Source: Achromobacter pestifer (GTDB lineage: Bacteria; Pseudomonadota; Gammaproteobacteria; Burkholderiales; Burkholderiaceae_B). Taken from it: DNA of 64,000 bases. Of the stretch, positions 1-8,582 are shown piece by piece. The position numbers and the translations under genes were made by a program. The notes beneath the pieces were generated by a model. That model was not told where the DNA came from. It saw only the letters and a list, made by a program, of their open reading frames with translations, and did no database searches. The DNA lies in assembly GCF_902859625.1 (NCBI RefSeq), contig NZ_CADIJX010000015.1, positions 1-64,000 of the forward strand, read 5' to 3'. Every line of letters begins with the position of its first letter. Within the stretch, counting starts at the first letter, position 1.

Positions 1-450
1 GCCGTAGTCGCTGGGTTCTTCGGACAGGAAGTCGATGACTTCAAACGGGTGCTCCAGTTCGATGCCGTGTTCCTGCATGGTGCGCGCGACTTCGATGCCT
101 GCCAGCACGCCGATGATGCCGTCGAAGCGGCCGCCGGCCATGACGGTGTCGCAATGCGAGCCGGTGGCGATGGGCTTGCGGGCGGGGTTGCGCCCGGCGC
201 GGGTGCCGATCAGGTTGCCACCGGCGTCCAGCCGCGTGGCCAGGCCGGCGGCTTCAAATTCGCTGCGCAGCCAGGCGCGCGCGTCGTTGAACAGCGGCGA
301 GAAGGCCCGGCGCGTCCAGGGCAAGTCGGGCAAGGTGAAGCGCGACAGGGTTTCGACGCGGGCCCAGAGACGTTCCGCATCAAGGGGCGGGAAGGGCTGC
401 GAAGGGGTGGGCGAAGGGGAGAGCGAGGCGGGGGGTGTTGCGTGCGGCAT
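1..450 (-). CDS. Zn-dependent hydantoinase/carbamoylase-family amidase (partial)
   Basis: N-terminal 150 codons of an M20-fold amidase of the N-carbamoyl-L-amino-acid hydrolase / allantoate amidohydrolase / beta-ureidopropionase group; the rest lies beyond the left edge. Visible features are the metal-site segment TGSHCDTVMAGGRFDGIIG (residues about 90-110, with the His and Asp that bind Zn in this family) and a start of the di-metal acidic motif SEEPSD near the cut. The start is the ATG at 450, preceded by AGGA at a good distance. The first 20 residues are Pro/Ser-rich and probably disordered. It lies 92 bp downstream of, and in the same direction as, the enoyl-CoA hydratase gene, so it may be its distal partner. 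The exact substrate (carbamoyl amino acid, ureidopropionate or allantoate) cannot be read from this part. Confidence 0.8.
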   Translation of the reverse strand, partial: MPHATPPASLSPSPTPSQPFPPLDAERLWARVETLSRFTLPDLPWTRRAFSPLFNDARAWLRSEFEAAGLATRLDAGGNLIGTRAGRNPARKPIATGSHCDTVMAGGRFDGIIGVLAGIEVARTMQEHGIELEHPFEVIDFLSEEPSDYG

Positions 451-542
451 GAAGATTCCTGAAGATGCGCTGGAGATTATGTCATGGCGGGCATCGGCGT
501 CCCGGCGCATGGCGCAGTCGGCATCTTCAGGGTTTCAGCGCA

Positions 543-1337
543 TCAAGAGGCCTGCCGCCAGGACGGTTCGCGCTTTTCCAGGAAAGCCGCGACCCCTTCA
601 CGGGCCTCATCCGTGCTGCGGCAAGCCGCGATGCGTTCTACGGTGTCTGCGATCAACGCGGCGTTGATCGGCTGGCCTGCAAAGTCCCGAACCAGCCGCT
701 TGCTGGCCTGAACGGCGTCGGGGCCGTTTGCGCACAGCGTGCGGCAGATCGCGTTGGCTTCGTCATGCAGCCGTTCGGCCGGCACGACGTCATGCAACAA
801 CCCCAGACGCAGCGCCGTGGCGGCGTCGAAGCGTTCGGCCGTCAGGAAATACCGGTTGGCGGCCCGTTCTCCCATGGCCCGGATCACATAGGGGCTGATG
901 GTGGCCGGCAGCAGGCCCAGCCGGGTTTCGGACAGGCAGAAGTGCGCTGTGTCCGCGGCGATGGCGATGTCGCAAGCCGACAGCAGGCCCATGCCCCCCG
1001 CGTAGGCATCTCCGTTCACGCAGGCCACCACGGGCTTGGGGCAGGCCCAGATTGTGTGCAGCATGTCCGCCAGCCGGCTGGCGTCCGCGCGGTTGTCGGC
1101 GTCGGTATGCGTGGCCATCTTGCGCATCCAGTTCAGGTCGCCGCCCGCGCAAAAGGCTTTGCCAGCGCCGGTCAGCAGCAGGACGCGCACGCGGGGATCC
1201 TGGGCGGCCTGCTTGACGGCGCTGGTCAACGCGGCGATCAGGGCTTCGTCGAAGGCGTTGCGCATGTCGGGGCGGTTCAAGGTCAGGCGGGCAATGGCGC
1301 CGTCGTGGGCGACGTCCAGTGGCGTTTGCAAAGTCAT
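543..1337 (-). CDS. Enoyl-CoA hydratase, LiuC/methylglutaconyl-CoA hydratase-like
   Basis: 264-residue crotonase-fold protein. The oxyanion-hole segment AFCAGGDLNWM (about residue 60) and the signature NGDAYAGGMGLLSACDIAIA (about 105-125) are clear. The stretch HFCLSETRLGLLPATISPYV, with the Glu of SE and ISPYV, is typical of methylglutaconyl-CoA hydratases, so a branched-chain or acyl-CoA degradation step is likely. The ATG at 1337 is chosen because GGGAG lies 7 bp upstream; a longer reading from 1370 uses TTG without a ribosome site. The gene is divergent from the SDR at 1472, and the intergenic region carries two copies of a palindrome that recurs at the TetR/ligase promoter. The exact acyl-CoA substrate is an inference. 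Confidence 0.85.
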   Translation of the reverse strand: MTLQTPLDVAHDGAIARLTLNRPDMRNAFDEALIAALTSAVKQAAQDPRVRVLLLTGAGKAFCAGGDLNWMRKMATHTDADNRADASRLADMLHTIWACPKPVVACVNGDAYAGGMGLLSACDIAIAADTAHFCLSETRLGLLPATISPYVIRAMGERAANRYFLTAERFDAATALRLGLLHDVVPAERLHDEANAICRTLCANGPDAVQASKRLVRDFAGQPINAALIADTVERIAACRSTDEAREGVAAFLEKREPSWRQAS

Positions 1338-1353
1338 CCGTGATCTCCCATCG

Positions 1354-1372
1354 TATTGAATATTGCTCAATA
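1354..1372. promoter_or_regulatory. Candidate TetR operator 1 (TATTGA-N7-TCAATA)
   Basis: Perfect 6-7-6 inverted repeat TATTGAATATTGCTCAATA, 17 bp upstream of the enoyl-CoA hydratase start. The same core, TATTGA-N7-TCAA, occurs at 1439 and 3116, each time at the promoter of a gene of this acyl-CoA module. Its size suits a TetR-family dimer. That the regulator encoded at 2347-3081 binds it is an inference from position. Confidence 0.6.
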
Positions 1373-1438
1373 AACTTGAATGGATTGTGGAACGATTCTA
1401 GGGCTATTTCTAGTATTTTGAGATTTATCTCCGACAAA

Positions 1439-1457
1439 TATTGAGCTATCCTCAAAA
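1439..1457. promoter_or_regulatory. Candidate TetR operator 2 (TATTGA-N7-TCAA)
   Basis: TATTGAGCTATCCTCAAAA, second copy of the palindrome core, ending 15 bp before the SDR start codon at 1472. Bound protein here would block transcription or early elongation of the SDR gene. Confidence 0.6.
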
Positions 1458-1471
1458 AAATGGAGCGAGAC

Positions 1472-2392
1472 ATGAATCCACAAACGGGCGGCCCTGCCGC
1501 CGATCAGCGCTATGCGTCGGTATTCCGGCCCGGGCTCTACGACGGCAAGACCATTCTTGTGACGGGCGGCGGCAGCGGCCTGGGGCGGTGCACCGCGCAC
1601 GAACTGGCGGCGCTGGGCGCCCGCCTGGCCCTGGTGGGCCGCAAGCGCGAGAAACTGGAAGCGGCAGGCGAGGAGATCGCCCGCGTATATCCGGAAGCCG
1701 CCGAACGCATCAGCCTGCATGCCTGCGATATCCGCGACGAAGCGGGTGTGCGCGGTGCGGTGGCGGACGTGCTGGCCCGCCATGGCGCCATTGACGGCCT
1801 GTTCAATTGCGCGGGCGGGCAGTTTCCGGCGTCCCTGGAGAACATCAGTTTCAATGGCTGGAATGCCGTCGTGCAGAACAACCTGCATGGCACCTTCCTG
1901 ATGGCGCGCGAGGTCTATACACAGCACATGCGCCAGCACGGCGGGGCCATCGTCAACATGCTGGCCGACATCTGGGGCGGCATGCCGGGCATGGGGCATT
2001 CGGGCGCGGCGCGCGCCGGCGTCTGGAACCTGACGGAAACGGCAGCCTGCGAATGGGCGCACGCAGGGGTGCGGGTCAATGCGGTGGCGCCAGGCTGGAT
2101 CGCCTCCAGCGGCATGGACAGCTACGACGATCAGTACCGCGCCGTGTTGCGCGAACTGAAAACCAGGGTGCCGCTGCAACGCTTCGGCACCGAGGCGGAA
2201 TTGGCGGCGGCGGTGGTGTTCCTGCTGTCGCCGGCGGCGGCCTTCATCAATGGCAGCGTCATCCGCGTGGATGGCGGCGTGCCCAACGCACGGCATTCGT
2301 GGACCTTGCAGCCCGCCCAGCGCAGCGATGTGTACAACGGCTTTCCTCAGTACGTGCCGCCGTCCTTGTTTTCGGACGCTTCGGACGCCTGA
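1472..2392 (+). CDS. SDR oxidoreductase, peroxisomal trans-2-enoyl-CoA reductase (PECR)-like
   Basis: 306-residue short-chain dehydrogenase. Nucleotide-binding motif TGGGSGLGRCTA (about residue 30) is followed by VGRKREK, whose basic residues suggest NADP(H). The segment CAGGQFPASLENISFNGW and the later GHSGAARAGVWNLTETAA resemble the trans-2-enoyl-CoA reductase / 2,4-dienoyl-CoA reductase branch, in which the usual YxxxK is replaced by HSGAAR. The C-terminal tail after VDGGVP is about 35 residues longer than in simple SDRs. The ATG at 1472 has GGAGCGAG just upstream; the ATG at 1460 has none. The last 46 bp overlap the convergent TetR gene. Likely role is a redox step on an acyl-CoA made by the ligase at 3183. 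Confidence 0.8.
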   Translation: MNPQTGGPAADQRYASVFRPGLYDGKTILVTGGGSGLGRCTAHELAALGARLALVGRKREKLEAAGEEIARVYPEAAERISLHACDIRDEAGVRGAVADVLARHGAIDGLFNCAGGQFPASLENISFNGWNAVVQNNLHGTFLMAREVYTQHMRQHGGAIVNMLADIWGGMPGMGHSGAARAGVWNLTETAACEWAHAGVRVNAVAPGWIASSGMDSYDDQYRAVLRELKTRVPLQRFGTEAELAAAVVFLLSPAAAFINGSVIRVDGGVPNARHSWTLQPAQRSDVYNGFPQYVPPSLFSDASDA

Positions 2393-3081
2393 AGGCGATG
2401 CAGGGCGTCGCGCACTTCACCGCGGAATCGGGCCAGCGCCAGCGCGTCCTGGCGCGGCGGTTGCAAGGCTTGCCACAGGAAGCCGACCAGTTGGTCGGCC
2501 GTGGCGGCCACGTCCACCCGCGCGCCGCGAAGAATGGCGTCCCACAGCACATGCTCCATCGGACCATAGACGGCCGAACGCAGCAGCCGCAGCGGCATGT
2601 CCCGGCGGATATCGCCGTCGGCCTGGCCTTGCGCCAGGATACGCATCAACGGCGCGGTGTAGCGGCGTTGCAGCCCGGCGTAGACTTCGCCGAAATCGTC
2701 ATTGCGCGCACGTCCCTCGGACAGAATGAAGGCGCACAGCCCCGGTCCCTCGGCCAACAGATGGCGCAGGTGCGTGTGCACCAGATAGTGCAGCTGGGCA
2801 CGCGCCCCTTGCACGTGCGGCAGGCTGTCTTCCACCTTGGCGATGATCTCGTCATACCAATCGCTGATGACCCGCACGCACAGTTCACGCTTGCCGCCGA
2901 AGTAGGTGAAGATCGTGGCTTCGGACACGCCCAGCCGCTGGGCGATCTCGGTGGTCGTGGCGGCCTGGAAGCCGGCTTCCGAGAACACCTGGCGGGCCAT
3001 GTGCAGGATGTCGCGGATGCGCTGTTCGGACTTGGCGCTGGCCGGCGGGCGGCGAATCGGGACGGCGGCGGTTTTTTCCAT
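2347..3081 (-). CDS. TetR/AcrR-family transcriptional regulator
   Basis: 244 residues. The N-terminal helix-turn-helix (about residues 20-70) contains ARQVFSEAGFQAATTTEIAQ, then LGVSEATIFTYFGGKRELC, the canonical TetR recognition-helix region. The C-terminal part is a variable ligand-binding domain. It is divergent from the acyl-CoA ligase and converges on the SDR, overlapping its 3' end by 46 bp. A palindrome, TATTGA-N7-TCAA, sits just upstream of its start, so autoregulation and control of the hydratase, SDR and ligase is the simplest reading. The ligand is probably an acyl-CoA by analogy with other TetR regulators of fatty-acid catabolism; this is inference. Confidence 0.9.
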   Translation of the reverse strand: MEKTAAVPIRRPPASAKSEQRIRDILHMARQVFSEAGFQAATTTEIAQRLGVSEATIFTYFGGKRELCVRVISDWYDEIIAKVEDSLPHVQGARAQLHYLVHTHLRHLLAEGPGLCAFILSEGRARNDDFGEVYAGLQRRYTAPLMRILAQGQADGDIRRDMPLRLLRSAVYGPMEHVLWDAILRGARVDVAATADQLVGFLWQALQPPRQDALALARFRGEVRDALHRLQASEASENKDGGTY

Positions 3082-3115
3082 GCGGATGGCAAAAGGGTCG
3101 GTAGGCGGGGCTTAT

Positions 3116-3134
3116 TATTGAGCCAGGGTCAAGC
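3116..3134. promoter_or_regulatory. Candidate TetR operator 3 (TATTGA-N7-TCAA)
   Basis: TATTGAGCCAGGGTCAAGC lies in the 101-bp divergent region between the TetR gene (start 3081) and the ligase (start 3183). It shares the ten conserved positions with the copies at 1354 and 1439. Confidence 0.6.
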
Positions 3135-3182
3135 CAGTTGAGCAACCCCTGGATGAACCATAACAACATCAGAGACAAAACC

Positions 3183-4805
3183 ATGCTGTCCCGAGCCGAA
3201 TCCTATAAGCAGCTTGTGTCCCAGTTCCAATGGCAGGTGCCGGCGGATTTCAACATTGGCGTCGATGCCTGCGATAAATGGGCCGACGGTAGCGGGCGGC
3301 TGGCCCTGATCTACGAGAAAAGCGACGGCGCGCAGACGCGCTACAGCTTTGATGACATCAAGGCGCAGTCCAACCGCCTGGCGCATAGCCTGGAGCGCCA
3401 CGGTGTGCGCCGTGGCGACCGCGTGGCGGTGTATCTGCCGCAGGCGCCCGAGACTGCGGTGACGCATATCGCCGTCTACAAGATGGGTGCGGTGGCGGTG
3501 CCGCTGTTCACCCTGTTCGGCGTGGACGCCATTCAGTACCGGCTGGCCAACAGCGGTGCGGCGGCGTTGGTGACCGATGCCGAGGGCTGCCGCAAGTTGC
3601 GCGAAGTCCGCGCCAGCCTGCCCGACCTGAAGGTCATCTATTGCATAGACGGCGACGACGAGGGCGAGGCGGTGCCGTTTCACCCCGCGCTGGCCGCCGA
3701 GTCCGACGATTACACCCCGGTCCAGACGGCGGCAGACGATCCCGCCGTCATCATCTATACGTCGGGCACCACCGGCAAGCCCAAGGGCGCGCTGCACGCG
3801 CACCGCGTCCTGCTGGGGCATCTGCCCGGGGTGGAGATGTCGCACGAGTTTTTCCCGGAAAACGCCCGGCTGATGTGGACACCGGCCGACTGGGCCTGGA
3901 TTGGCGGCCTGCTGGACGTGCTGCTGCCGTCCTGGCACCACGGCATCCCCGTGCTGGCACGCCGTTTCGAGAAATTCGACGGCACGTCGGCGCTGGAGCT
4001 GATGGCCCGCCATGGCGTGACGCACACCTTCCTGCCGCCCACCGCGCTGAAGATGATGCGCGGCGCGGCCTATCCCGATGCCGCCGGCCCGCTGGCGCTG
4101 CGTTCGGTGGCCAGCGGCGGTGAGTCGCTGGGGGCCGAACTGATCGACTGGGGAAGGCGCGTGCTGGGCGTCACCATCAATGAGTTCTACGGGCAGACCG
4201 AATGCAACATGCTGGTGTCGTCGTGCTCGTCGCTGTTTGACCCGAAAATCGGGTCGATCGGCCGGGCGGCCCCTGGCCACCGGGTGGCGATTGTGGATGA
4301 GCGGGGCGAGGAAGTGGCCGATGGACAAGAGGGCAACATCGGCGTATTGCGGCCGGACCCCGTCATGTTTCTGGGCTACTGGAACAACCCGCAGGCCACC
4401 GCCGAGAAATTCGTGGGCGACTACCTGCTGACGGGCGACCTGGGCGTGCGCGACGAGCAAGGCTTCATCCGCTTCGTGGGCCGCAACGACGACGTGATCA
4501 CCAGCGCGGGCTACCGCATCGGCCCGGCTCCCATCGAAGACTGCCTGATCGGGCACCCCGCCGTGCGCATGGCTGCCGTGGTGGGCGTGCCGGACGAACA
4601 GCGCACCGAAATCGTGATGGCGTATGTGGTGTTGAACGACGGATTCGACGGTGACGATGCGCTGGTCAAGGCGTTGCAGGCCCATGTGCGCACCCGATTG
4701 GCGGCACATGAGTACCCGCGCGCGATCCGGTTTGTAACCAGTTTGCCGACGACCGCCACCGGCAAGATCATCCGCAGGGAGCTGCGCGACGGAAGCTATT
4801 CCTGA
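3183..4805 (+). CDS. AMP-forming acyl-CoA synthetase (ACSM/acetyl-CoA synthetase-like)
   Basis: 540 residues of the ANL adenylating superfamily, activating a carboxylic acid to its CoA thioester at ATP cost. Motifs in order: IIYTSGTTGKPKGALHAHR (P-loop-like, about 185-205), NEFYGQTECNM (about 330), LTGDLGVRDEQGFIRFVGR with the hinge (about 420-435), DDVITSAGYRIGP and the C-terminal TATGKIIRREL with the catalytic Lys. The pattern fits short/medium-chain acyl-CoA ligases rather than long-chain ones. The ATG at 3183 is chosen for the conserved-looking start MLSRAESY; an ATG at 3153 in frame is possible. It is divergent from the TetR gene and probably feeds the hydratase and SDR to its left. Confidence 0.88.
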   Translation: MLSRAESYKQLVSQFQWQVPADFNIGVDACDKWADGSGRLALIYEKSDGAQTRYSFDDIKAQSNRLAHSLERHGVRRGDRVAVYLPQAPETAVTHIAVYKMGAVAVPLFTLFGVDAIQYRLANSGAAALVTDAEGCRKLREVRASLPDLKVIYCIDGDDEGEAVPFHPALAAESDDYTPVQTAADDPAVIIYTSGTTGKPKGALHAHRVLLGHLPGVEMSHEFFPENARLMWTPADWAWIGGLLDVLLPSWHHGIPVLARRFEKFDGTSALELMARHGVTHTFLPPTALKMMRGAAYPDAAGPLALRSVASGGESLGAELIDWGRRVLGVTINEFYGQTECNMLVSSCSSLFDPKIGSIGRAAPGHRVAIVDERGEEVADGQEGNIGVLRPDPVMFLGYWNNPQATAEKFVGDYLLTGDLGVRDEQGFIRFVGRNDDVITSAGYRIGPAPIEDCLIGHPAVRMAAVVGVPDEQRTEIVMAYVVLNDGFDGDDALVKALQAHVRTRLAAHEYPRAIRFVTSLPTTATGKIIRRELRDGSYS

Positions 4806-4887
4806 TCCGTCTCAACCCGTGACAATCTCGTCCATGAGGATGGGTTGACGGGCTGCCCGGCGCTGCAAGTATGATGGCGCAAATTAC

Positions 4888-4916
4888 ATACGGCCCCAGA
4901 GCAATTGGGGCCGTAT
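4888..4916. promoter_or_regulatory. Perfect 11-bp inverted repeat in the pckG leader
   Basis: ATACGGCCCCA, seven bases, then TGGGGCCGTAT. The repeat ends 31 bp before the pckG start. There is no T-run after it, so it is not an obvious intrinsic terminator of the ligase gene; it could be an operator or a stable 5'-UTR hairpin. The regulator is unknown. Confidence 0.55.
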
Positions 4917-4947
4917 CACCATTTGTCTAAGTATGGAGATAGCCCCA

Positions 4948-6804
4948 ATGAATAAGCCATTGGATGGGGGCCTTGCGGCGTTGAACGTGCCGGCCTACGT
5001 CAAGCATCGCGGCCTGATCGACTGGGTGGCCAGTTTTGTTGCGCTGGCCAAGCCGGATCGCGTCGTTTGGTGCGACGGTTCGCAAGAAGAATATGACCGC
5101 CTGTGCGAACAAATGGTGCAGTCTGGCACGATGCGCAGGCTGAATCCGGCCAAGCGCCCCAATTCCTTCCTGGCGTGTTCGGACCCGTCCGATGTCGCCC
5201 GCGTGGAAGACCGCACGTTCATCTGTTCGGATCGGCCCGAAGACGCCGGCCCCACCAACAACTGGGCAGACCCGGCCCAGATGCGCGACACGCTCAACGG
5301 CCTGTTCGATGGCGCCATGCGTGGCCGCACGCTGTATGTCGTGCCGTTCTCGATGGGCCCGCTGGGGTCGGATATTGCCCACATCGGCGTGGAACTCTCG
5401 GACAGCCCCTACGTTGCCGTGAACATGCGCATCATGACGCGCATGGGCAAGCAGGTTTACGACGTGCTGGGCACCGACGGCGATTTCGTGCCGTGCGTGC
5501 ATTCCGTGGGCAGTCCCCTGGCCGACGGCGCAGCCGACGTGGCCTGGCCGTGCAATCCCACCAAGTACATCGTGCATTTCCCCAAGAGCCGCGAGATCTG
5601 GAGCTACGGCTCGGGCTATGGCGGCAATGCCCTGCTGGGCAAGAAGTGCTTCGCGCTGCGCATCGCCTCCACCATGGGGCGTGACCAGGGCTGGCTGGCT
5701 GAACACATGCTGATCCTGGGCGTGACGTCGCCCAAGGGCCGCAAGTATCACGTGGCCGCGGCGTTCCCGTCGGCCTGCGGCAAGACCAACTTCGCCATGC
5801 TGATCCCGCCGCAAGGCATGGACGGCTGGAAGGTCACCACCATTGGCGACGACATCGCCTGGATCAAGCCGGGCGCCGACGGCCGCCTGCACGCCATCAA
5901 CCCGGAAGCCGGCTATTTCGGCGTGGCCCCGGGCACCAGTGAGCAAACCAATTTCAATGCCATGGCTACCCTGAAGGCCAATGTCATCTTCACCAACGTG
6001 GCGCTGACCGATGACGGCGACGTCTGGTGGGAAGGCATGACCGACACGCCGCCCGCGCACCTGATCGACTGGCAGGGCCAGGACTGGACGCCCGCCATTG
6101 CGCGCGAAACCGGCCGCAAGGCCGCGCATCCGAATGCGCGCTTCACCGCGCCGGCCGCGCAATGTCCGTCCATCGATCCTGAATGGGAAAACCCGGAAGG
6201 CGTGGTCATCGACGCCTTCATCTTCGGCGGCCGCCGCTCCACGACCGTGCCGCTGGTGACCGAAGCACGCAATTGGGTCGAAGGCGTGTACATGGCTGCC
6301 ACCATGGGTTCGGAAACCACCGCCGCCGCCGTCGGGCAGCAGGGCGTGGTGCGCCGCGACCCGTTCGCCATGCTGCCGTTCTGCGGCTACAACATGAGCG
6401 ACTACTTCAACCACTGGTTGAAGCTGGGCAAGCAGCTGGAAGCCACCGGCGCCACCTTGCCGCGCATCTATTGCGTCAACTGGTTCCGCAAGGGTCCGGA
6501 CGGCAAGTTCGTCTGGCCTGGCTTTGGCGAAAACATGCGCGTGCTGCGCTGGATGCTGGGCCGCATCGACGGCCAATCCAAGGGCGTGGACCAGGTGTTT
6601 GGCGTGTCGCCCAGCTACCAGGACATCGACTGGACGGGGCTGGAGTTCACCCCCGACAAGTTCGATCAGGTCATGTCGGTGGACGCCGACGCCTGGCGCG
6701 ACGAACTGGCGCTGCACGACGAGCTGTTCGGCCAGTTGGCCCAAGGCCTGCCGGAAGACCTGCCGGCTGCCAAGGCCAAGATTGAAGGGCGCCTGGCGGC
6801 CTGA
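4948..6804 (+). CDS. pckG: Phosphoenolpyruvate carboxykinase (GTP)
   Basis: 618 residues, full length for GTP-type PEPCK, which decarboxylates and phosphorylates oxaloacetate to PEP in gluconeogenesis. The P-loop with the reactive cysteine reads [13 protein letters not shown] (about residue 272-284). Downstream, [11 protein letters not shown] and [14 protein letters not shown] are the nucleotide- and metal-binding regions of the family, and [16 protein letters not shown] text ([14 protein letters not shown]) follows. Chosen start is the ATG at 4948 with GGAG 9 bp upstream; an in-frame ATG at 4933 has no ribosome site. Monocistronic: a hairpin precedes it and an intrinsic terminator follows. 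It would supply sugar precursors when cells grow on the fatty or aromatic acids handled by neighbouring genes. Confidence 0.97.
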   Translation: MNKPLDGGLAALNVPAYVKHRGLIDWVASFVALAKPDRVVWCDGSQEEYDRLCEQMVQSGTMRRLNPAKRPNSFLACSDPSDVARVEDRTFICSDRPEDAGPTNNWADPAQMRDTLNGLFDGAMRGRTLYVVPFSMGPLGSDIAHIGVELSDSPYVAVNMRIMTRMGKQVYDVLGTDGDFVPCVHSVGSPLADGAADVAWPCNPTKYIVHFPKSREIWSYGSGYGGNALLGKKCFALRIASTMGRDQGWLAEHMLILGVTSPKGRKYHVAAAFPSACGKTNFAMLIPPQGMDGWKVTTIGDDIAWIKPGADGRLHAINPEAGYFGVAPGTSEQTNFNAMATLKANVIFTNVALTDDGDVWWEGMTDTPPAHLIDWQGQDWTPAIARETGRKAAHPNARFTAPAAQCPSIDPEWENPEGVVIDAFIFGGRRSTTVPLVTEARNWVEGVYMAATMGSETTAAAVGQQGVVRRDPFAMLPFCGYNMSDYFNHWLKLGKQLEATGATLPRIYCVNWFRKGPDGKFVWPGFGENMRVLRWMLGRIDGQSKGVDQVFGVSPSYQDIDWTGLEFTPDKFDQVMSVDADAWRDELALHDELFGQLAQGLPEDLPAAKAKIEGRLAA

Positions 6805-6823
6805 TAGCCCTTGCCCCAGGTTG

Positions 6824-6861
6824 AAAACCCGCATGCCGTCAATGGGATGCGGGTTTTTTAT
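6824..6861 (+). terminator. Intrinsic terminator after pckG
   Basis: AAAACCCGCAT and ATGCGGGTTTT pair across a 12-base loop, followed by more T (TTATTTTT). It lies 20 bp after the pckG stop. Confidence 0.85.
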
Positions 6862-6890
6862 TTTTCACGGTTGACTGGCACAATCGATAG

Positions 6891-7520
6891 ATGACACTTG
6901 ATCCGGAAGACCTTGCAAAGATCACCGCGCTGACGCTCGCGCACTACGAAGAGAACGCGGAATCGTTCGAGGCCGGCACGCGCGACCATGACGTCAGCCA
7001 GAACATCTCGGCTTTGCTTCGCCATATCCAGGGCGAACCGCCCTATGACATCCTGGACTTGGGCTGTGGCCCCGGCCGCGATCTCAAGACCTTTGCCGCG
7101 TTGGGCCACCGGCCGGTGGGACTGGACGGCACGGCCAGTTTCGTGGAGATGGCGCGCGCGGCCAGCGGCTGCGAAGTCTGGCATCAGGACTTCCTGCAAT
7201 TGGCCTTGCCGCCGGAGCGCTTTGACGGCATCTTCGCCAATGCGGTGCTGTTCCATGTGCCGGGTCAGGAACTCCCCCAGGTGCTGCGCGCCTTGCGCGC
7301 CACGCTCAAGCCCGGCGGCGTCTTGTTCAGTTCCAACCCGCGCGGCACCAATCAAGAAGGATGGAACCGCGGGCGTTATGGCGTCTACCACGACCTGGAA
7401 GGGTGGCAGGAATTGCTCACCGCAGCAGGCTTTGAAGCACTGGAACACTATTACCGCCCGACGGGTCTGCCACGCGATCAGCAGCCCTGGCTGGCCAGCG
7501 TCTGGCGGCGGCCGGGCTGA
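6891..7520 (+). CDS. Class I SAM-dependent methyltransferase
   Basis: 209 residues. Motif I is DILDLGCGPGRDLKTF (about residue 53-68), followed by an acidic end of strand 2 (VGLDGTASFVEMAR), HQDFLQL, and the post-motif LKPGGVLFSSNPRG (about 140). This is the Methyltransf_11/25 type fold. No substrate-specifying partner lies next to it; the preceding terminator and the 208-bp gap after it suggest a stand-alone gene. The acceptor molecule cannot be named from sequence. Confidence 0.8.
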   Translation: MTLDPEDLAKITALTLAHYEENAESFEAGTRDHDVSQNISALLRHIQGEPPYDILDLGCGPGRDLKTFAALGHRPVGLDGTASFVEMARAASGCEVWHQDFLQLALPPERFDGIFANAVLFHVPGQELPQVLRALRATLKPGGVLFSSNPRGTNQEGWNRGRYGVYHDLEGWQELLTAAGFEALEHYYRPTGLPRDQQPWLASVWRRPG

Positions 7521-7543
7521 TACCGCCCACTTGAACTGCCAGC

Positions 7544-7563
7544 GCCAAGGGCGGCGCCTTGGC
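7544..7563 (+). terminator. Possible weak terminator hairpin
   Basis: GCCAAGG, six bases, CCTTGGC, just after the methyltransferase stop. The following bases are AGAAAATG, so there is no U-tract and termination is uncertain. Confidence 0.3.
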
Positions 7564-7728
7564 AGAAAATGGACAGCGGCCGCGCATTCCGGCCAGCCGC
7601 TACGATCCCCCTTCATTTTCCCTCCAATAAACGCAGTCCGCGGATAGCGGTTGCCGAATCCGGCTACCGTGGTCCCGGCGCGCGGCGCCAGTATTCGCCT
7701 CACTCAGTCAGCAATGCGAGGTGATGCG

Positions 7729-8517
7729 ATGAAGGGTCTGGAAAACAAGGTTGCCATTGTGACCGGCGGCGCCACGCTGATCGGCGCGGGCGTCGTCACG
7801 GCGCTGCGCAGCAAGGGCGTGCGTGTGGCGCTGTTCGATATCGACGCCGTCAACGGCGAACGGGTTGCGGGCGCGGATCCGGCCACCACGCGCTATTGGC
7901 AGGTGGACATCACGGACGACGCGCAACTGGCACGCGGCGTGGCTGACGTTGCGGCCCACTTCGGCCGTATCGACTACCTGGTCAATCTGGCCGCCACCTA
8001 TTTGGACGACGGCGCCGCCTCGGGCCGTGCCGACTGGCTGCAAGCGCTGGACGTCAACGTGGTCAGCGCCGTGATGGCCGCCCGTGCGGTTCATCCTCAT
8101 CTGGTCACCGCAGGCGGTGGCGCCATCGTCAATTTCACCAGCATCTCGTCGCGCGTCGCGCAAACGGGGCGGTGGCTGTATCCGGTTTCCAAGGCGGCGT
8201 TGTTGCAGGTGACGCGCAGCCTGGCGATGGACTACGCGCCAGACCGCATTCGCGTCAATTCCGTATCGCCGGGTTGGACGTGGTCGCGCGTCATGGACGA
8301 ATTGACCCAAGGCGACCGCGCCAAGACAGACCGCGTGGCGGGTGACTACCACCTGTTGGGCCGCGCGGGCGATCCGGCGGAAGTGGCCGAGGTGGTCGCC
8401 TTCCTGCTGTCGGACCATGCCAGCTTTGTGACGGGCGCCGACTACGCGGTGGACGGCGGCTATTCCGCCATGGGCCCGGAGCAGGCGCGGCCTGCCATTC
8501 CGCGGTTGGCGGAATAG
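7729..8517 (+). CDS. SDR-family dehydrogenase, first gene of flavin-monooxygenase operon
   Basis: 262-residue classical SDR. NAD-binding motif TGGATLIGAGV (about residue 13), LFDIDA with an Asp that favours NAD(H), catalytic Ser in TSISSRVA and the YPVSK active-site pair (about 150-154), C-terminal VDGGYSAMG. The start at 7729 has GAGGTG 5 bp upstream; the longer open frame from 7651 is not supported. It is 65 bp upstream of a StyA-like monooxygenase and co-directional, so it probably oxidises an alcohol or dihydrodiol made by that operon. The true substrate is unknown. Confidence 0.85.
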   Translation: MKGLENKVAIVTGGATLIGAGVVTALRSKGVRVALFDIDAVNGERVAGADPATTRYWQVDITDDAQLARGVADVAAHFGRIDYLVNLAATYLDDGAASGRADWLQALDVNVVSAVMAARAVHPHLVTAGGGAIVNFTSISSRVAQTGRWLYPVSKAALLQVTRSLAMDYAPDRIRVNSVSPGWTWSRVMDELTQGDRAKTDRVAGDYHLLGRAGDPAEVAEVVAFLLSDHASFVTGADYAVDGGYSAMGPEQARPAIPRLAE

Positions 8518-8582
8518 CCCTCAACACCATCTATCGGCTCGCGGCACGCGCGGCGGGCAATGCAAACGAAAGGAGAACAATC

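Noticed and set aside
4927-6834. 635-codon minus-strand frame opposite pckG
   Set aside because: Antisense shadow; the plus strand encodes complete PEPCK with its motifs.
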